Below, piece after piece: positions 32,181-40,613 of a stretch of DNA of 64,000 nt. Within the stretch, counting starts at the first letter, position 1. Each line of letters opens with the position of its first letter. Made by a program: the position numbers and the translations under genes. Under the pieces are notes generated by a model. It was not told the DNA's origin. It saw nothing but the letters and a program-made list of their open reading frames with translations, and did not search any database. Location: NCBI RefSeq assembly GCF_040544485.1, contig NZ_JBDZDV010000001.1, positions 1 to 64,000 of the forward strand, given 5' to 3'. The stretch is from Lacicoccus halitifaciens. Lineage in GTDB: Bacteria; Bacillota; Bacilli; Staphylococcales; Salinicoccaceae.

Positions 32181-33118
32181 GAATGATCCTCACTTTCCAG
32201 ATTCTCGAAATAATCGTTTGCTTCCAAAAATTCCTCGGCGACGATCGCAGGCTCTTTGCCCTGGCCGTCTGCTTCATAATTCAGCTGCTGCATCACGTCC
32301 GTCGTGATGATGCCATCAAGCTTGCCCATGGTATCCGTCAGTTCCGGATATTCATCGAGCAGCTCTTTTGTGGCAAGGGGTGCAGCGTCATAAGGCGGGA
32401 AGAACTGTTTGTCATCTTCCAGGACGACGAGATCGTAAGCTGCGATGCGGCCGTCGGATGTATAGCCGAGTGCCACTTCCAGGCTTCCGGTGTCAAGTGC
32501 ATCATACACGAGGCCGATCTGCATCGGGCTGATACTGCCGAATGAAAAGCCATAATGCTCCGTAAACCCCTCATAACCGTCACCGGGGCGGTTCAGCCAT
32601 GTGGTATCCACGCCGAAACGCAGTTCATCGTTGTATTCCTCGAGGTCGGAAGTCGTCTCGAGGTCATATTCCTCGGCTGTCTCCTTCGTCACCATGAAAG
32701 CGTAGGAATTATCAAAACCGTATGAATCGAAATATATCTGATCGAACTCTTCTGCGAATATTTCTTTTGCAGTCTGCATCGCAAGCTCAGGGTCATTGAT
32801 CGGTTCCTGACCGAGCGGGCCGGTCATTTCCGTCCCCGAATACCTGATTGCAGACATATTGGCATCACCATTCAATACTGCGTTATGCTGCAGTGTGGAT
32901 GCACCGAGGTTGTTGATGATCGTCGGGTTCAATTCACCATCCGAATCATGTTCAATCATGAGTCTCACGATATGTGCCATAATCTGCGATTCACTTGTAT
33001 CGAGTGAAGTGATCCTAATCGGGTCATCCGCGCCTCCGCCGAGACCCGGCAGGCTGCATCCGGACAATACCAGCAAAGCGGTCAGCACCATGATGAAAAC
33101 TTTCTTGAATTGTTCCAC
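32177..33118 (-). CDS. opuCC: OpuC-type osmoprotectant-binding lipoprotein
   Basis: A 313-residue lipoprotein: signal ending LSGC (Cys about residue 21), then an OpuAC/ProX-type binding fold. DPIRITSLDTSESQIMAHIV and YSGTEMTGPL match the quaternary-amine-binding family; aromatic residues for the cation cage occur in FDSYGFDNSYAFMV. It captures glycine betaine, carnitine or choline outside the cell. The start is a GTG with GGAAGGAG about 11 bases upstream, a rather long gap. Confidence 0.9.
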   Translation of the reverse strand: MEQFKKVFIMVLTALLVLSGCSLPGLGGGADDPIRITSLDTSESQIMAHIVRLMIEHDSDGELNPTIINNLGASTLQHNAVLNGDANMSAIRYSGTEMTGPLGQEPINDPELAMQTAKEIFAEEFDQIYFDSYGFDNSYAFMVTKETAEEYDLETTSDLEEYNDELRFGVDTTWLNRPGDGYEGFTEHYGFSFGSISPMQIGLVYDALDTGSLEVALGYTSDGRIAAYDLVVLEDDKQFFPPYDAAPLATKELLDEYPELTDTMGKLDGIITTDVMQQLNYEADGQGKEPAIVAEEFLEANDYFENLESEDHS

Positions 33119-33139
33119 TGTAATAAAACTCCTTCCTTT

Positions 33140-33775
33140 TTATCTGGATACTTTAAGACCTTTCGGTACCGACCATTTTTCAACGAATGACAAAACCACA
33201 TCTGTAATGAGTGCAATGGATGTAACCAGTACGGCGGCGACGATGATCATCATCGGCTCATATAAGTTCAGCCCCTGGAAAACATAGTCACCGAGCCCGC
33301 CTGCACCGATATAGCTTGCGAGTGTCGCCCAGCTGATGACATACACGCTCGATAAGCGCACGCCAGACATGATATAGGGCAGGGCCAGCGGGAAATCGAC
33401 GGAACGCATGAGCTGCATGTTCGTCATGCCCATGCTTTTTGCGGCCTCCTTCACTTCACCTGAGATGCTCTGCACACCGATGATGGTGTTGTTCAGCATA
33501 GGGAGGAGGATATATGCCGCAAGCGCAATGATCGCAGGTGTTTTTCCGATGCCGAATAAAGGTATCATCAAAGCGAGCAGGGCAAGTGTCGGGATCGTCT
33601 GCAGGACGCCTGCGGTCGTCAGTATGATGCCGGCAAGCCTTTTATTCTTCGCGATCAGTATGCCGAGCGGCACCGCTATGACAATTCCGATCACAAGCGC
33701 AAAAATTGAAATGTAGAAGTGCTCCAAAGTCTTCTCAAGCAGTTCAGTCCTGTTTTCCATTATGAAATCCATCAT
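33140..33775 (-). CDS. opuCB: OpuC-type osmoprotectant ABC permease (proximal subunit)
   Basis: A 211-residue permease with about five helices and an EAA motif (EVKEAAKSMGMTNMQLM). It shares the ATGA overlap with the opuCA stop. Heterodimer partner of OpuCD. Confidence 0.9.
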   Translation of the reverse strand: MMDFIMENRTELLEKTLEHFYISIFALVIGIVIAVPLGILIAKNKRLAGIILTTAGVLQTIPTLALLALMIPLFGIGKTPAIIALAAYILLPMLNNTIIGVQSISGEVKEAAKSMGMTNMQLMRSVDFPLALPYIMSGVRLSSVYVISWATLASYIGAGGLGDYVFQGLNLYEPMMIIVAAVLVTSIALITDVVLSFVEKWSVPKGLKVSR

Positions 33776-34914
33776 CGGCTATCAGCTCCAATGATTTCAT
33801 CTTCTCCCCATATGGATTCATAAACGATGTCGACCAGGTTGGAGCGGGTGATGAGCCCTTTAAGTATATTATTTTCATCCACGACTGGTATGTTGCGCAC
33901 GTTCCGCTTCAGGATGGTGCGGATGGAATCCTGGAGTTTGGAATCCAGTCTCACCCTGTAAACATCGCGTTCCATGATGTCGATCAGCTCCGTGTTTTTG
34001 CGTACGCCTTCCTGGATGTCCTCTATATCCAAATAGCCCAGGAGCTTCTGCTCGTTATTCACCACGAAAATCGTGTCGATCCGCTTATCCCGCATGATTT
34101 TGACCGTGCTGCTTAATGACTCGTCGACTTTGACGGTGACCGGCACTTTCATCACTTCTTTTACTGTACGTATATTAGGACGGTCCTGCAGCAGGCGGTT
34201 CTCACCGATGAAGTCCCGGACGAAGTCATTGGCGGGGGCCCGCAGTATATTGTCCGGCGTGTCGAACTGCAGCACTTTGCCTTCAGACATGATGCATATC
34301 CTGTCTGCCAGTTTGATTGCCTCATCCATATCGTGGGTGACGAAGATGAATGTCTTGTTCAGTTTTTTCTGAAGTTCTTTGACGAGATCCTGAAGCGTGT
34401 CACGTGTAATTGGATCGAGGGCGCCGAAAGGCTCATCCATCAGGATGATATCCTGTTCCGCTGCGAGGGCGCGTACAACGCCGATGCGCTGCTGCTGGCC
34501 GCCTGACAGCTCGGATGGATACCTGTCCAGGAATTCTTCCGGGAGATCGACCAGCTTGATCAGTTCCCTCGCTTTTGCCTCTTTCTTCTCCTCGGGCCAT
34601 TTCAATAATTTCGGCACGAGTACGATATTTTCCTTGATCGTCATATGGGGCATCAGGCCGATCTGCTGCAGCACATAACCGATCTTCCTGCGCAGCTCCA
34701 CCGGATTCATCTTACTGGCATCCTTGCCGTTGATCATGATGGTGCCTGAGGTGGGCTCTATCATCCTGTTAAGCATTCTTAAGGCAGTCGTTTTACCGCT
34801 GCTTGATGTACCGATGAAGGCAATGAATTCCCCATGTTTAATATCCAGGGAAAGATTATCCACAGCTTTTGTGCTCCCCTGGTAAACTTTTGTTAATCCT
34901 TTAATACTTAACAT
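33772..34914 (-). CDS. opuCA: OpuC-type osmoprotectant ABC ATPase with CBS domains
   Basis: A 380-residue ATPase. Walker A GTSSSGKTTALR (Gly replaced by Ser in the middle, as in other OpuCA/OpuBA proteins), signature LSGGQQQRIG, Walker B IILMDEPFGALD. Two C-terminal CBS modules (about residues 250-370) follow; in this family they sense ionic strength or cyclic-di-AMP. AAAGGAG is placed well before the ATG. First gene of opuCA-CB-CC-CD, probably osmotically induced. Confidence 0.92.
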   Translation of the reverse strand: MLSIKGLTKVYQGSTKAVDNLSLDIKHGEFIAFIGTSSSGKTTALRMLNRMIEPTSGTIMINGKDASKMNPVELRRKIGYVLQQIGLMPHMTIKENIVLVPKLLKWPEEKKEAKARELIKLVDLPEEFLDRYPSELSGGQQQRIGVVRALAAEQDIILMDEPFGALDPITRDTLQDLVKELQKKLNKTFIFVTHDMDEAIKLADRICIMSEGKVLQFDTPDNILRAPANDFVRDFIGENRLLQDRPNIRTVKEVMKVPVTVKVDESLSSTVKIMRDKRIDTIFVVNNEQKLLGYLDIEDIQEGVRKNTELIDIMERDVYRVRLDSKLQDSIRTILKRNVRNIPVVDENNILKGLITRSNLVDIVYESIWGEDEIIGADSR

Positions 34915-35137
34915 ATGCTTTCTCCTTTTAGTGAAATTTGTTACATTCTTCTTATTATACCAAATATACGCTCAATTTTGAAATTCGCTTACAAATAATG
35001 TGTATGTGAAATGCAACTAAATGGATGTTTATTTCAGCTGATGCCGTTCTTTGAAATGACAGAAATGGCCGTATGGATTTTTCAGCCGAATAAATATATA
35101 GTGGAAGTATGTAATCAATGGACAGGAGAGAATGAGG

Positions 35138-36244
35138 ATGAGAAACATTCAAGTGGATACGCCCGCACTGTTGATCGACCGTGAAATCTTGAAGCAGAAC
35201 ATCACTTCCATGCAGGAGTATGCCGACCGGAAGGGTGTTAATTTAAGGCCGCATACCAAAACCCATAAGATGCCGAAGTTAGCCAAAATGCAGATGGAGG
35301 CGGGTGCAACCGGCATCACGGTGGCAAAAGTCGGGGAAGCGGAAGTCATGGCCGAATCCGGCATTCGTGACATCTTCATCGCGAATCAGATCATCGGCAG
35401 ATCGAAGGTGGAGCGGATACGTAAGTTATCCGAATCCGTCAGCATCTCCTTCGGTGTGGACAGCAACTACAGTGTGAAGGAGATCGATGAAGTATTCGAA
35501 GGTGCGGATGAAAAAGCGAATGTTCTGATTGAAATCGAAGTGGGGGAGAAGCGTTCGGGCATCATTCAGCCGGATGATTTCACCGCCCTGCTGGATGAAA
35601 TAAAAAACAGCCGGAATGTGAGCTTTAAAGGAGTCTTCTCGCATGACGGCCATACGTATAAAGCAGCCACAATCGACATCCTGAAGGAACTGTACGATGA
35701 CAGCACGGCCAGGACACTGCACTTTGCAGGTCTTGCACGTAATCATGGGATGGCATGTGAGGTGGTGAGCATCGGTTCCACGCCGCCGTTCGTACTCGGA
35801 TTCGACATCCCGGAAGGCATCACTGAAATCCGTCCGGGCACTTATATACTGATGGATGGCTCCCAGGCCAATGTACTCGGCCATAATGACACGTGTGCCG
35901 CAACAATCCTCACGACCATCATCAGCAAACCGACAGATAAACGTGTGATCACCGATGTCGGAGCAAAGGGCATCACCCAGCAGCACAGGAAGGTCGGGCT
36001 GACCGCAACGAAGGGGCTCGGTAAAATCGTCGGATTCGATGATGTACATGTCGACAGTGTCTTTGATGAACATGCTATCATCTATGATAAGAATTTCAGT
36101 GATGCAGTGGAAATCGGCGAAAAAGTCGAGATCATAATGAATCACATCTGTCCGGTCTCGAACCTTTACGAAAAAGCATATATTGTGGAAAATGGTGAAG
36201 TGGTGGATGAAGCTGAAGTTTCTGCGAGAGGGAAGCTGCAGTAG
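35138..36244 (+). CDS. D-threonine aldolase / D-serine dehydratase-like PLP enzyme
   Basis: A 368-residue fold-type III PLP enzyme (alanine-racemase-like barrel plus a C-terminal domain). The PLP lysine lies in LRPHTKTHK, and a zinc site of His and Cys is seen in MNHICPVSNL. The family includes low-specificity D-threonine aldolase and eukaryote-type D-serine dehydratase (DSD1), which degrade D-hydroxy-amino acids. The ATG at 35138 is nine bases after AGGAG; an ATG two codons earlier is too close. It is followed 20 bases later by an unknown membrane gene. Confidence 0.88.
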   Translation: MRNIQVDTPALLIDREILKQNITSMQEYADRKGVNLRPHTKTHKMPKLAKMQMEAGATGITVAKVGEAEVMAESGIRDIFIANQIIGRSKVERIRKLSESVSISFGVDSNYSVKEIDEVFEGADEKANVLIEIEVGEKRSGIIQPDDFTALLDEIKNSRNVSFKGVFSHDGHTYKAATIDILKELYDDSTARTLHFAGLARNHGMACEVVSIGSTPPFVLGFDIPEGITEIRPGTYILMDGSQANVLGHNDTCAATILTTIISKPTDKRVITDVGAKGITQQHRKVGLTATKGLGKIVGFDDVHVDSVFDEHAIIYDKNFSDAVEIGEKVEIIMNHICPVSNLYEKAYIVENGEVVDEAEVSARGKLQ

Positions 36245-36264
36245 TCTGGAAGAAAAGGCAGTCG

Positions 36265-36750
36265 ATGCTTATGGATATTGGTTCTGTAATTTTAATCATC
36301 GCCGCAGCGGTGCTGATTGGAATCCTGATGCAGATATTCCTTGTAAAACGGAAGTCGGAAGTGAAGCTCAAACTGAAGGATGAGCAGATCACAGAAGATG
36401 AGATGGACGGTGAGAAATTGTACCGCTTCAAAGTTTTAAACGACTCGGACCAGTCTGTGGTCATGACAGATGTCAGATTATATTCGAACGGCACGGAAAT
36501 TTTCGACAACGGACACCACCCGAGCTTCAAGGCACCTGAAGAGGCGGACGGTGATGTCGTCCGGATTGATTCAAAGCGCATCCGCGACGTCAGTCATCTG
36601 CTCAGCATGAATTTCCTCGGCACGACCGTGGTGCAGCCGAAAGAAGAGATGACTTATTCATATTACCTGGATGAAATGCCGGACGAGATCAAAATCACCG
36701 TGAGGGAAAACAAGGATGTCGACATCATATTGAAGCCGGTGTTTGAATGA
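36265..36750 (+). CDS. Hypothetical membrane-anchored protein
   Basis: A 161-residue protein with one N-terminal helix (SVILIIAAAVLIGILMQIFL) and a soluble domain rich in beta strands after it. No signal-peptidase site or lipobox. A phrase such as FKVLNDSDQSVVMTDVRLYSN suggests an immunoglobulin-like beta sandwich facing outward, but no family is recognised. AAAAGG precedes the ATG; a second ATG follows two codons later. Ends at a strong terminator. Confidence 0.68.
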   Translation: MLMDIGSVILIIAAAVLIGILMQIFLVKRKSEVKLKLKDEQITEDEMDGEKLYRFKVLNDSDQSVVMTDVRLYSNGTEIFDNGHHPSFKAPEEADGDVVRIDSKRIRDVSHLLSMNFLGTTVVQPKEEMTYSYYLDEMPDEIKITVRENKDVDIILKPVFE

Positions 36751-36771
36751 CCGGTCATATAAAAGGCATGA

Positions 36772-36812
36772 AAAATGGCGTCTCATCGGATATCACGATG
36801 AGACGCCATTTT
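36772..36812. terminator. Strong bidirectional terminator
   Basis: A 17-bp stem AAAATGGCGTCTCATCG with its complement (36772-36788 and 36796-36812) with T tracts on both strands between convergent genes. Confidence 0.92.
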
Positions 36813-36837
36813 TGGTTTCAGAAGGCCGGGGCCATAT

Positions 36838-37101
36838 TCATATTCTTTCGCTCAGGCTGTGGAGCAGCTCTCTGCTGTACTCCAAATAGCATTCTGAATC
36901 CATTTCTTCCGAATCTTTTTTCACCAGTTCGATTTTGATCAGTTTTTCGTCTTTTTCAAAGAAAGGCACGGATTGTTCCGCATACTCCTCGGTCAATTTA
37001 TAATACAGATCTTTCGCTTCTCCCTCATCCTGGAAAGAATGATTCTTCACGATGACTTCTTTCTCAGATTCATCAATTGTCTTAAGATTAATATCCACCA
37101 T
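36838..37101 (-). CDS. Hypothetical small acidic cytoplasmic protein
   Basis: An 87-residue protein beginning MVDINLKTIDESEKEVIV, rich in Glu and Lys, with alternating beta and helix pattern and no membrane segment. GGAGGGG lies six bases before the ATG, so expression is likely. I do not recognise a family. Confidence 0.7.
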   Translation of the reverse strand: MVDINLKTIDESEKEVIVKNHSFQDEGEAKDLYYKLTEEYAEQSVPFFEKDEKLIKIELVKKDSEEMDSECYLEYSRELLHSLSERI

Positions 37102-37180
37102 CTTTTACCCCTCCAATTAGCTCTGAATTCATTATAACAACATGTGAGGTGTAAAAATCAAGCAGAACGATATTGGAAAA

Positions 37181-37206
37181 AGGCCCGGGTTCACAAACCC
37201 GGGCCT
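37181..37206 (-). terminator. Terminator of the DUF5067-like lipoprotein gene
   Basis: An 11-bp stem AGGCCCGGGTT/AACCCGGGCCT (37181-37191 with 37196-37206) with TTTTTC on the minus strand. Confidence 0.85.
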
Positions 37207-37229
37207 GGAGGATGACTGCAAATTCAATT

Positions 37230-37988
37230 TTACTCTTCGGAATCCTCTTCTTCCTCTTCTTCTTCGTCATCGGTGTCTTCATCAGTGGCGTCAGCTGCAT
37301 CCGACTCTGCTGGGTCGCTCTCGATATCTTCAGACTCTTCAAGTTCGATCGTCTCATCCAGCTCATCGTCATTACGGCTCTGGATGACCAGCTCCTGTGA
37401 TGTATCCACCGGTCCGTAGGCGACCACGGCTGATGCAGACTCTCCAGGCTCAAGCAATTCCGTGGAGGCTTCGACAAGATCAGCATGCTCATGGTCCTCA
37501 GGCAGATCCATCGTCAGGTTGTCCAAAGTGACCTCGCCATCTTCAGTCATATGTCTGACAGCAAGCTCCAGGCCAAATGCTTCTTCAGCAGAAGTCGGCA
37601 CATCACCGTTGTTGGTATATACGAATTCGATCAATACCAGCTCCGTCGGCTCCGCTTCCTCAGCCTCCTCAGCTTCTTCCTCCTCTTCCTCTTCTTCGGC
37701 TTCCTCAGGTTCTAAAGTATATTGTCCAAATGATTCTATTGAGAATTCACCATATTCACCCGAGTAATAAACTTCTTCATCCCCAGTTCCTTCGCCGCCT
37801 TCTGTATCTTCGGCTTCGCTTTCTTCTTCCTCTTCTTCCTCGTCGTCAGCAGTGTCTTCTCCAGTTTCCCCGGATTCTTCTGTTGCAGCATCATCAGTTT
37901 CTTCTTCGGTGGTGTCGTCCCCGTTACACGCTCCAAGAAGCAGAACTGTGGAAAGTCCGCCCGCGAGCAAATATTTTTTTAGACTCAT
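37230..37988 (-). CDS. Hyperacidic lipoprotein with DUF5067-like domain, paralogue 2
   Basis: A 252-residue lipoprotein. The signal SLKKYLLAGGLSTVLLLGAC is shared with two other genes in the window. A Glu/Asp run of about 50 residues follows, then an immunoglobulin-like domain (about residues 75-210; LVLIEFVYTNNGDVPTSAEEAF and LLEPGESASAVVAYG) of the DUF5067/DUF4352 type, then a second poly-acidic tail of about 45 residues. A Glu-rich block also interrupts the domain near residue 100. The role of these domains is unknown; they often sit on lipoproteins. Confidence 0.78.
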   Translation of the reverse strand: MSLKKYLLAGGLSTVLLLGACNGDDTTEEETDDAATEESGETGEDTADDEEEEEEESEAEDTEGGEGTGDEEVYYSGEYGEFSIESFGQYTLEPEEAEEEEEEEEAEEAEEAEPTELVLIEFVYTNNGDVPTSAEEAFGLELAVRHMTEDGEVTLDNLTMDLPEDHEHADLVEASTELLEPGESASAVVAYGPVDTSQELVIQSRNDDELDETIELEESEDIESDPAESDAADATDEDTDDEEEEEEEDSEE

Positions 37989-38172
37989 CTTTAGTTTCCC
38001 CCTAATTTATAGATACATCACAATTATAATAATATTGCGACAAATAATCAATTTTTATTCCGGAATTTGAAGTAATGAAGCGGGATTCCCCTTAATTCAT
38101 AGGGAATCAGCCATTTCCAGCAGCTTTTCATATGCTCCGGCCAGGATTTCTGATATGTTGGGGGAAATGAAG

Positions 38173-38196
38173 AACCCTCTTCATTTAAAGAGGGTT
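38173..38196. terminator. Terminator near menA
   Basis: A 9-bp stem AACCCTCTT/AAGAGGGTT (38173-38181 with 38188-38196) just past the menA stop, with a weak T-rich tail (TTCTTCATTT) on the minus strand. Confidence 0.65.
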
Positions 38197-38200
38197 TTCA

Positions 38201-39124
38201 TCATATGCCGGTGATGCCGTAGATCAGGAGACCAATCGACAGCAGCAGTCCGAACATCGTATTCAATTTGCCCATGGAGGCCATTGCCGGAATCAGCTCT
38301 GCCGGAGTATCGCCATTTTTCCACTTCACGACGGTCTTGATGGCGAGCGGTATGGACAGCAGCGGCAGAAGCAGGAATATCGAGCCGAAGGATTCGAAAA
38401 GCGCAATCCATATCAAAAAGACGTAGCAGAAGGCGAGCAGTGCCGCAGACGTGAGTACCGCGACCGGCTTGCCGACGAGGATGACGAATGTTTTACGTCC
38501 GCTTTCCTTATCTTTTTTACGGTCCCTGATGTTATTTGCCATATTGAGGAGCCCGATGGTGATCGCGACCGGTATGGACATCAGCAGCGGGAAGTAGTGG
38601 AGCGTGCCCGTATGGATGAAAAACGTGATCATGATGATGACGGTGCCCATGAAGAGCCCGGCAAAGACTTCCCCGAAAGGTGTCCAGGAAATCGGGACTG
38701 GGCCGCCGGTGTAAAAATAGCCGACTGCCATCGAAATCACCCCGATGACGAGTATCCACAACGATGAATTGAATGCGATGTAGAGCCCGATCGCTGCAGC
38801 GATGATGTAGAATATGACCGCGATATTGAAGACGGACCGCGGGGACATGCCGTTCCTGACGATTGCACCTGCGATGCCGACGGAATCACTGGTGTCGAGC
38901 CCGCGCTTGTAATCGAAGTATTCGTTGAACATATTGGTTGCGGACTGTATCAGCAGCGTTGCAATCAGCATGGCTATGAACATGTCCCACCTTATCGGAC
39001 CGAACAGCAGAACGCTGAATGTACCGACGAGGACGGGGACGAAACTTGCAGTCAGCGTATGGGGCCTCGTTAAGCTTATGTATTTTTTAATGCCTGTATG
39101 AGTATCTGGACCTTGCACATTCAT
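38201..39124 (-). CDS. menA: 1,4-dihydroxy-2-naphthoate polyprenyltransferase
   Basis: A 307-residue UbiA-family membrane enzyme with about nine helices that prenylates DHNA to demethylmenaquinone. The two aspartate-rich metal-binding motifs are NMFNEYFDYKRGLDT (about residue 65) and NNIRDRKKDKESGRKT (about 190). AAAGGAAG precedes the ATG. Divergent from menF, sharing an intergenic region of about 130 bases. Confidence 0.94.
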   Translation of the reverse strand: MNVQGPDTHTGIKKYISLTRPHTLTASFVPVLVGTFSVLLFGPIRWDMFIAMLIATLLIQSATNMFNEYFDYKRGLDTSDSVGIAGAIVRNGMSPRSVFNIAVIFYIIAAAIGLYIAFNSSLWILVIGVISMAVGYFYTGGPVPISWTPFGEVFAGLFMGTVIIMITFFIHTGTLHYFPLLMSIPVAITIGLLNMANNIRDRKKDKESGRKTFVILVGKPVAVLTSAALLAFCYVFLIWIALFESFGSIFLLLPLLSIPLAIKTVVKWKNGDTPAELIPAMASMGKLNTMFGLLLSIGLLIYGITGI

Positions 39125-39251
39125 CTTCCTTTACCTTTAAGTTGACGAGTTAATATTATCATATTTGTCGCCTTAAATGATAACTCTGGATACACAGTAT
39201 AGGCAATAAATGATAAAATATGAGTATCTATGGAGAAAGAAGTGTAAAAGA

Positions 39252-40613
39252 ATGAATTTGGTAGAATATGAAGATTTAGTCGAGGAAGTGATTATAGATT
39301 CTGATTCAAAATACATCACTTTACATATACCGATTCACGAATATGATATCAGACATGCCCAGTTGTTCACTTATTTCAAGGATTATGCGGGCGAGCGCTA
39401 CTGGTTCCAGTCGAAAGACGGCGGATTTGACAATATCGGTATAGGATACAGGAAGAGTATCTCCAGAGACAAATTCAAAGCGGCATCCTTAACTTCCGAG
39501 AAAAATGAACTTTACAACAGTATACAGATGGTACCGGTCAATGATGATTTATCATCACGCCTGAGCTTATTCGGCGGGGTGAAGTTTGATGATAAAGACA
39601 CAAATGATGAATGGTCGGATTTCCAGATGGTCGAATTCCATCTGCCGGTCTATCAGTTCGACCTGGTGCGTCAGGAAGTTTTTTATACCATCCCGCAGCA
39701 TTCGCAGAAGCTGACGGACGCATTGGCGGATTTGTCGGAGGTCCTGAGTGGGCTATCACAGACGGAACCCGACGCTTATGAAAAGGCCGAAGTCAGCATC
39801 ATCAAGGACATCTTCCCGGATGAATGGAAAGAACTCGTTGATGAGGCGGTGGAAGTGCTGGATGAGGAGACTTTCATGAAGGTCGTCCTTGCCAGGCAGC
39901 GCCTGATCACATTCAAATCCGGCATCGATCCGCTGTTCATACTGGACCGTTTGAAGGATGAGAAAGAAACCTACACCGTCTACTATGAAAAGGGCACCAG
40001 CGCCTTCGTATCTAAATCGCCCGAGCGCCTGTTTGAAATAGAAGACAACCAGCTCTGGACGAATGCGATTGCGGGTTCTGCGCCGAGGACGGATGATGAG
40101 GATGATAATACGTACCAGCAGAATTTTCTCCTGCACGATGAGAAGAACCGATATGAGCATGAACTGGTGAGGCAGTCGATTGTTGAAGACTTAAAGCCTT
40201 TCAGTTACATCATCGAGTACGATGAAGTGCCCCATATATTGAAAAATAAATATATATACCACCTGCACACCCCGATCAAAGTCAGCCTGAACGACGGCAT
40301 TGAAGTATTCGATATACTGCAGGCGATCCATCCGACACCTGCGGTCGGCGGGCTGCCGAAAAAAATCGCAAAAGACTACATCAAGGAGCAGGAATACGGC
40401 ACACGGGGGCTGTATGCGGCACCGATCGGGCTCATCCATGACAATAATGACTCGGAGTTTGTCGTGAGCCTGCGCTCGATGCTCGTGTCGAGGACAAGTG
40501 CGACCCTTTTTGCCGGATGCGGCATTGTGAAAGGTTCGTCATCGGAAAAGGAATTCCAGGAAACGGACGTGAAATTCACACCGATGATGAATGTTTTGGA
40601 GGTGGAGAATTGA
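39252..40613 (+). CDS. menF: Isochorismate synthase
   Basis: A 453-residue chorismate-using enzyme that makes isochorismate for menaquinone. The C-terminal half has the conserved AIHPTPAVGGLPK motif and TLFAGCGIVKGSSSEKEFQETDVKF. The start is uncertain: ATG 39252 has a weak and distant GGAGAAAG; an ATG 14 codons upstream (39210) lacks one. The stop overlaps the menD TTG start by four bases. Confidence 0.92.
   Translation: MNLVEYEDLVEEVIIDSDSKYITLHIPIHEYDIRHAQLFTYFKDYAGERYWFQSKDGGFDNIGIGYRKSISRDKFKAASLTSEKNELYNSIQMVPVNDDLSSRLSLFGGVKFDDKDTNDEWSDFQMVEFHLPVYQFDLVRQEVFYTIPQHSQKLTDALADLSEVLSGLSQTEPDAYEKAEVSIIKDIFPDEWKELVDEAVEVLDEETFMKVVLARQRLITFKSGIDPLFILDRLKDEKETYTVYYEKGTSAFVSKSPERLFEIEDNQLWTNAIAGSAPRTDDEDDNTYQQNFLLHDEKNRYEHELVRQSIVEDLKPFSYIIEYDEVPHILKNKYIYHLHTPIKVSLNDGIEVFDILQAIHPTPAVGGLPKKIAKDYIKEQEYGTRGLYAAPIGLIHDNNDSEFVVSLRSMLVSRTSATLFAGCGIVKGSSSEKEFQETDVKFTPMMNVLEVEN

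Noticed and set aside
37577..38005. Plus-strand Leu/Pro/His-rich frames opposite the acidic lipoprotein
   Set aside because: Antisense reading of GAA/GAG-rich codons gives Leu-rich frames; no start signals.
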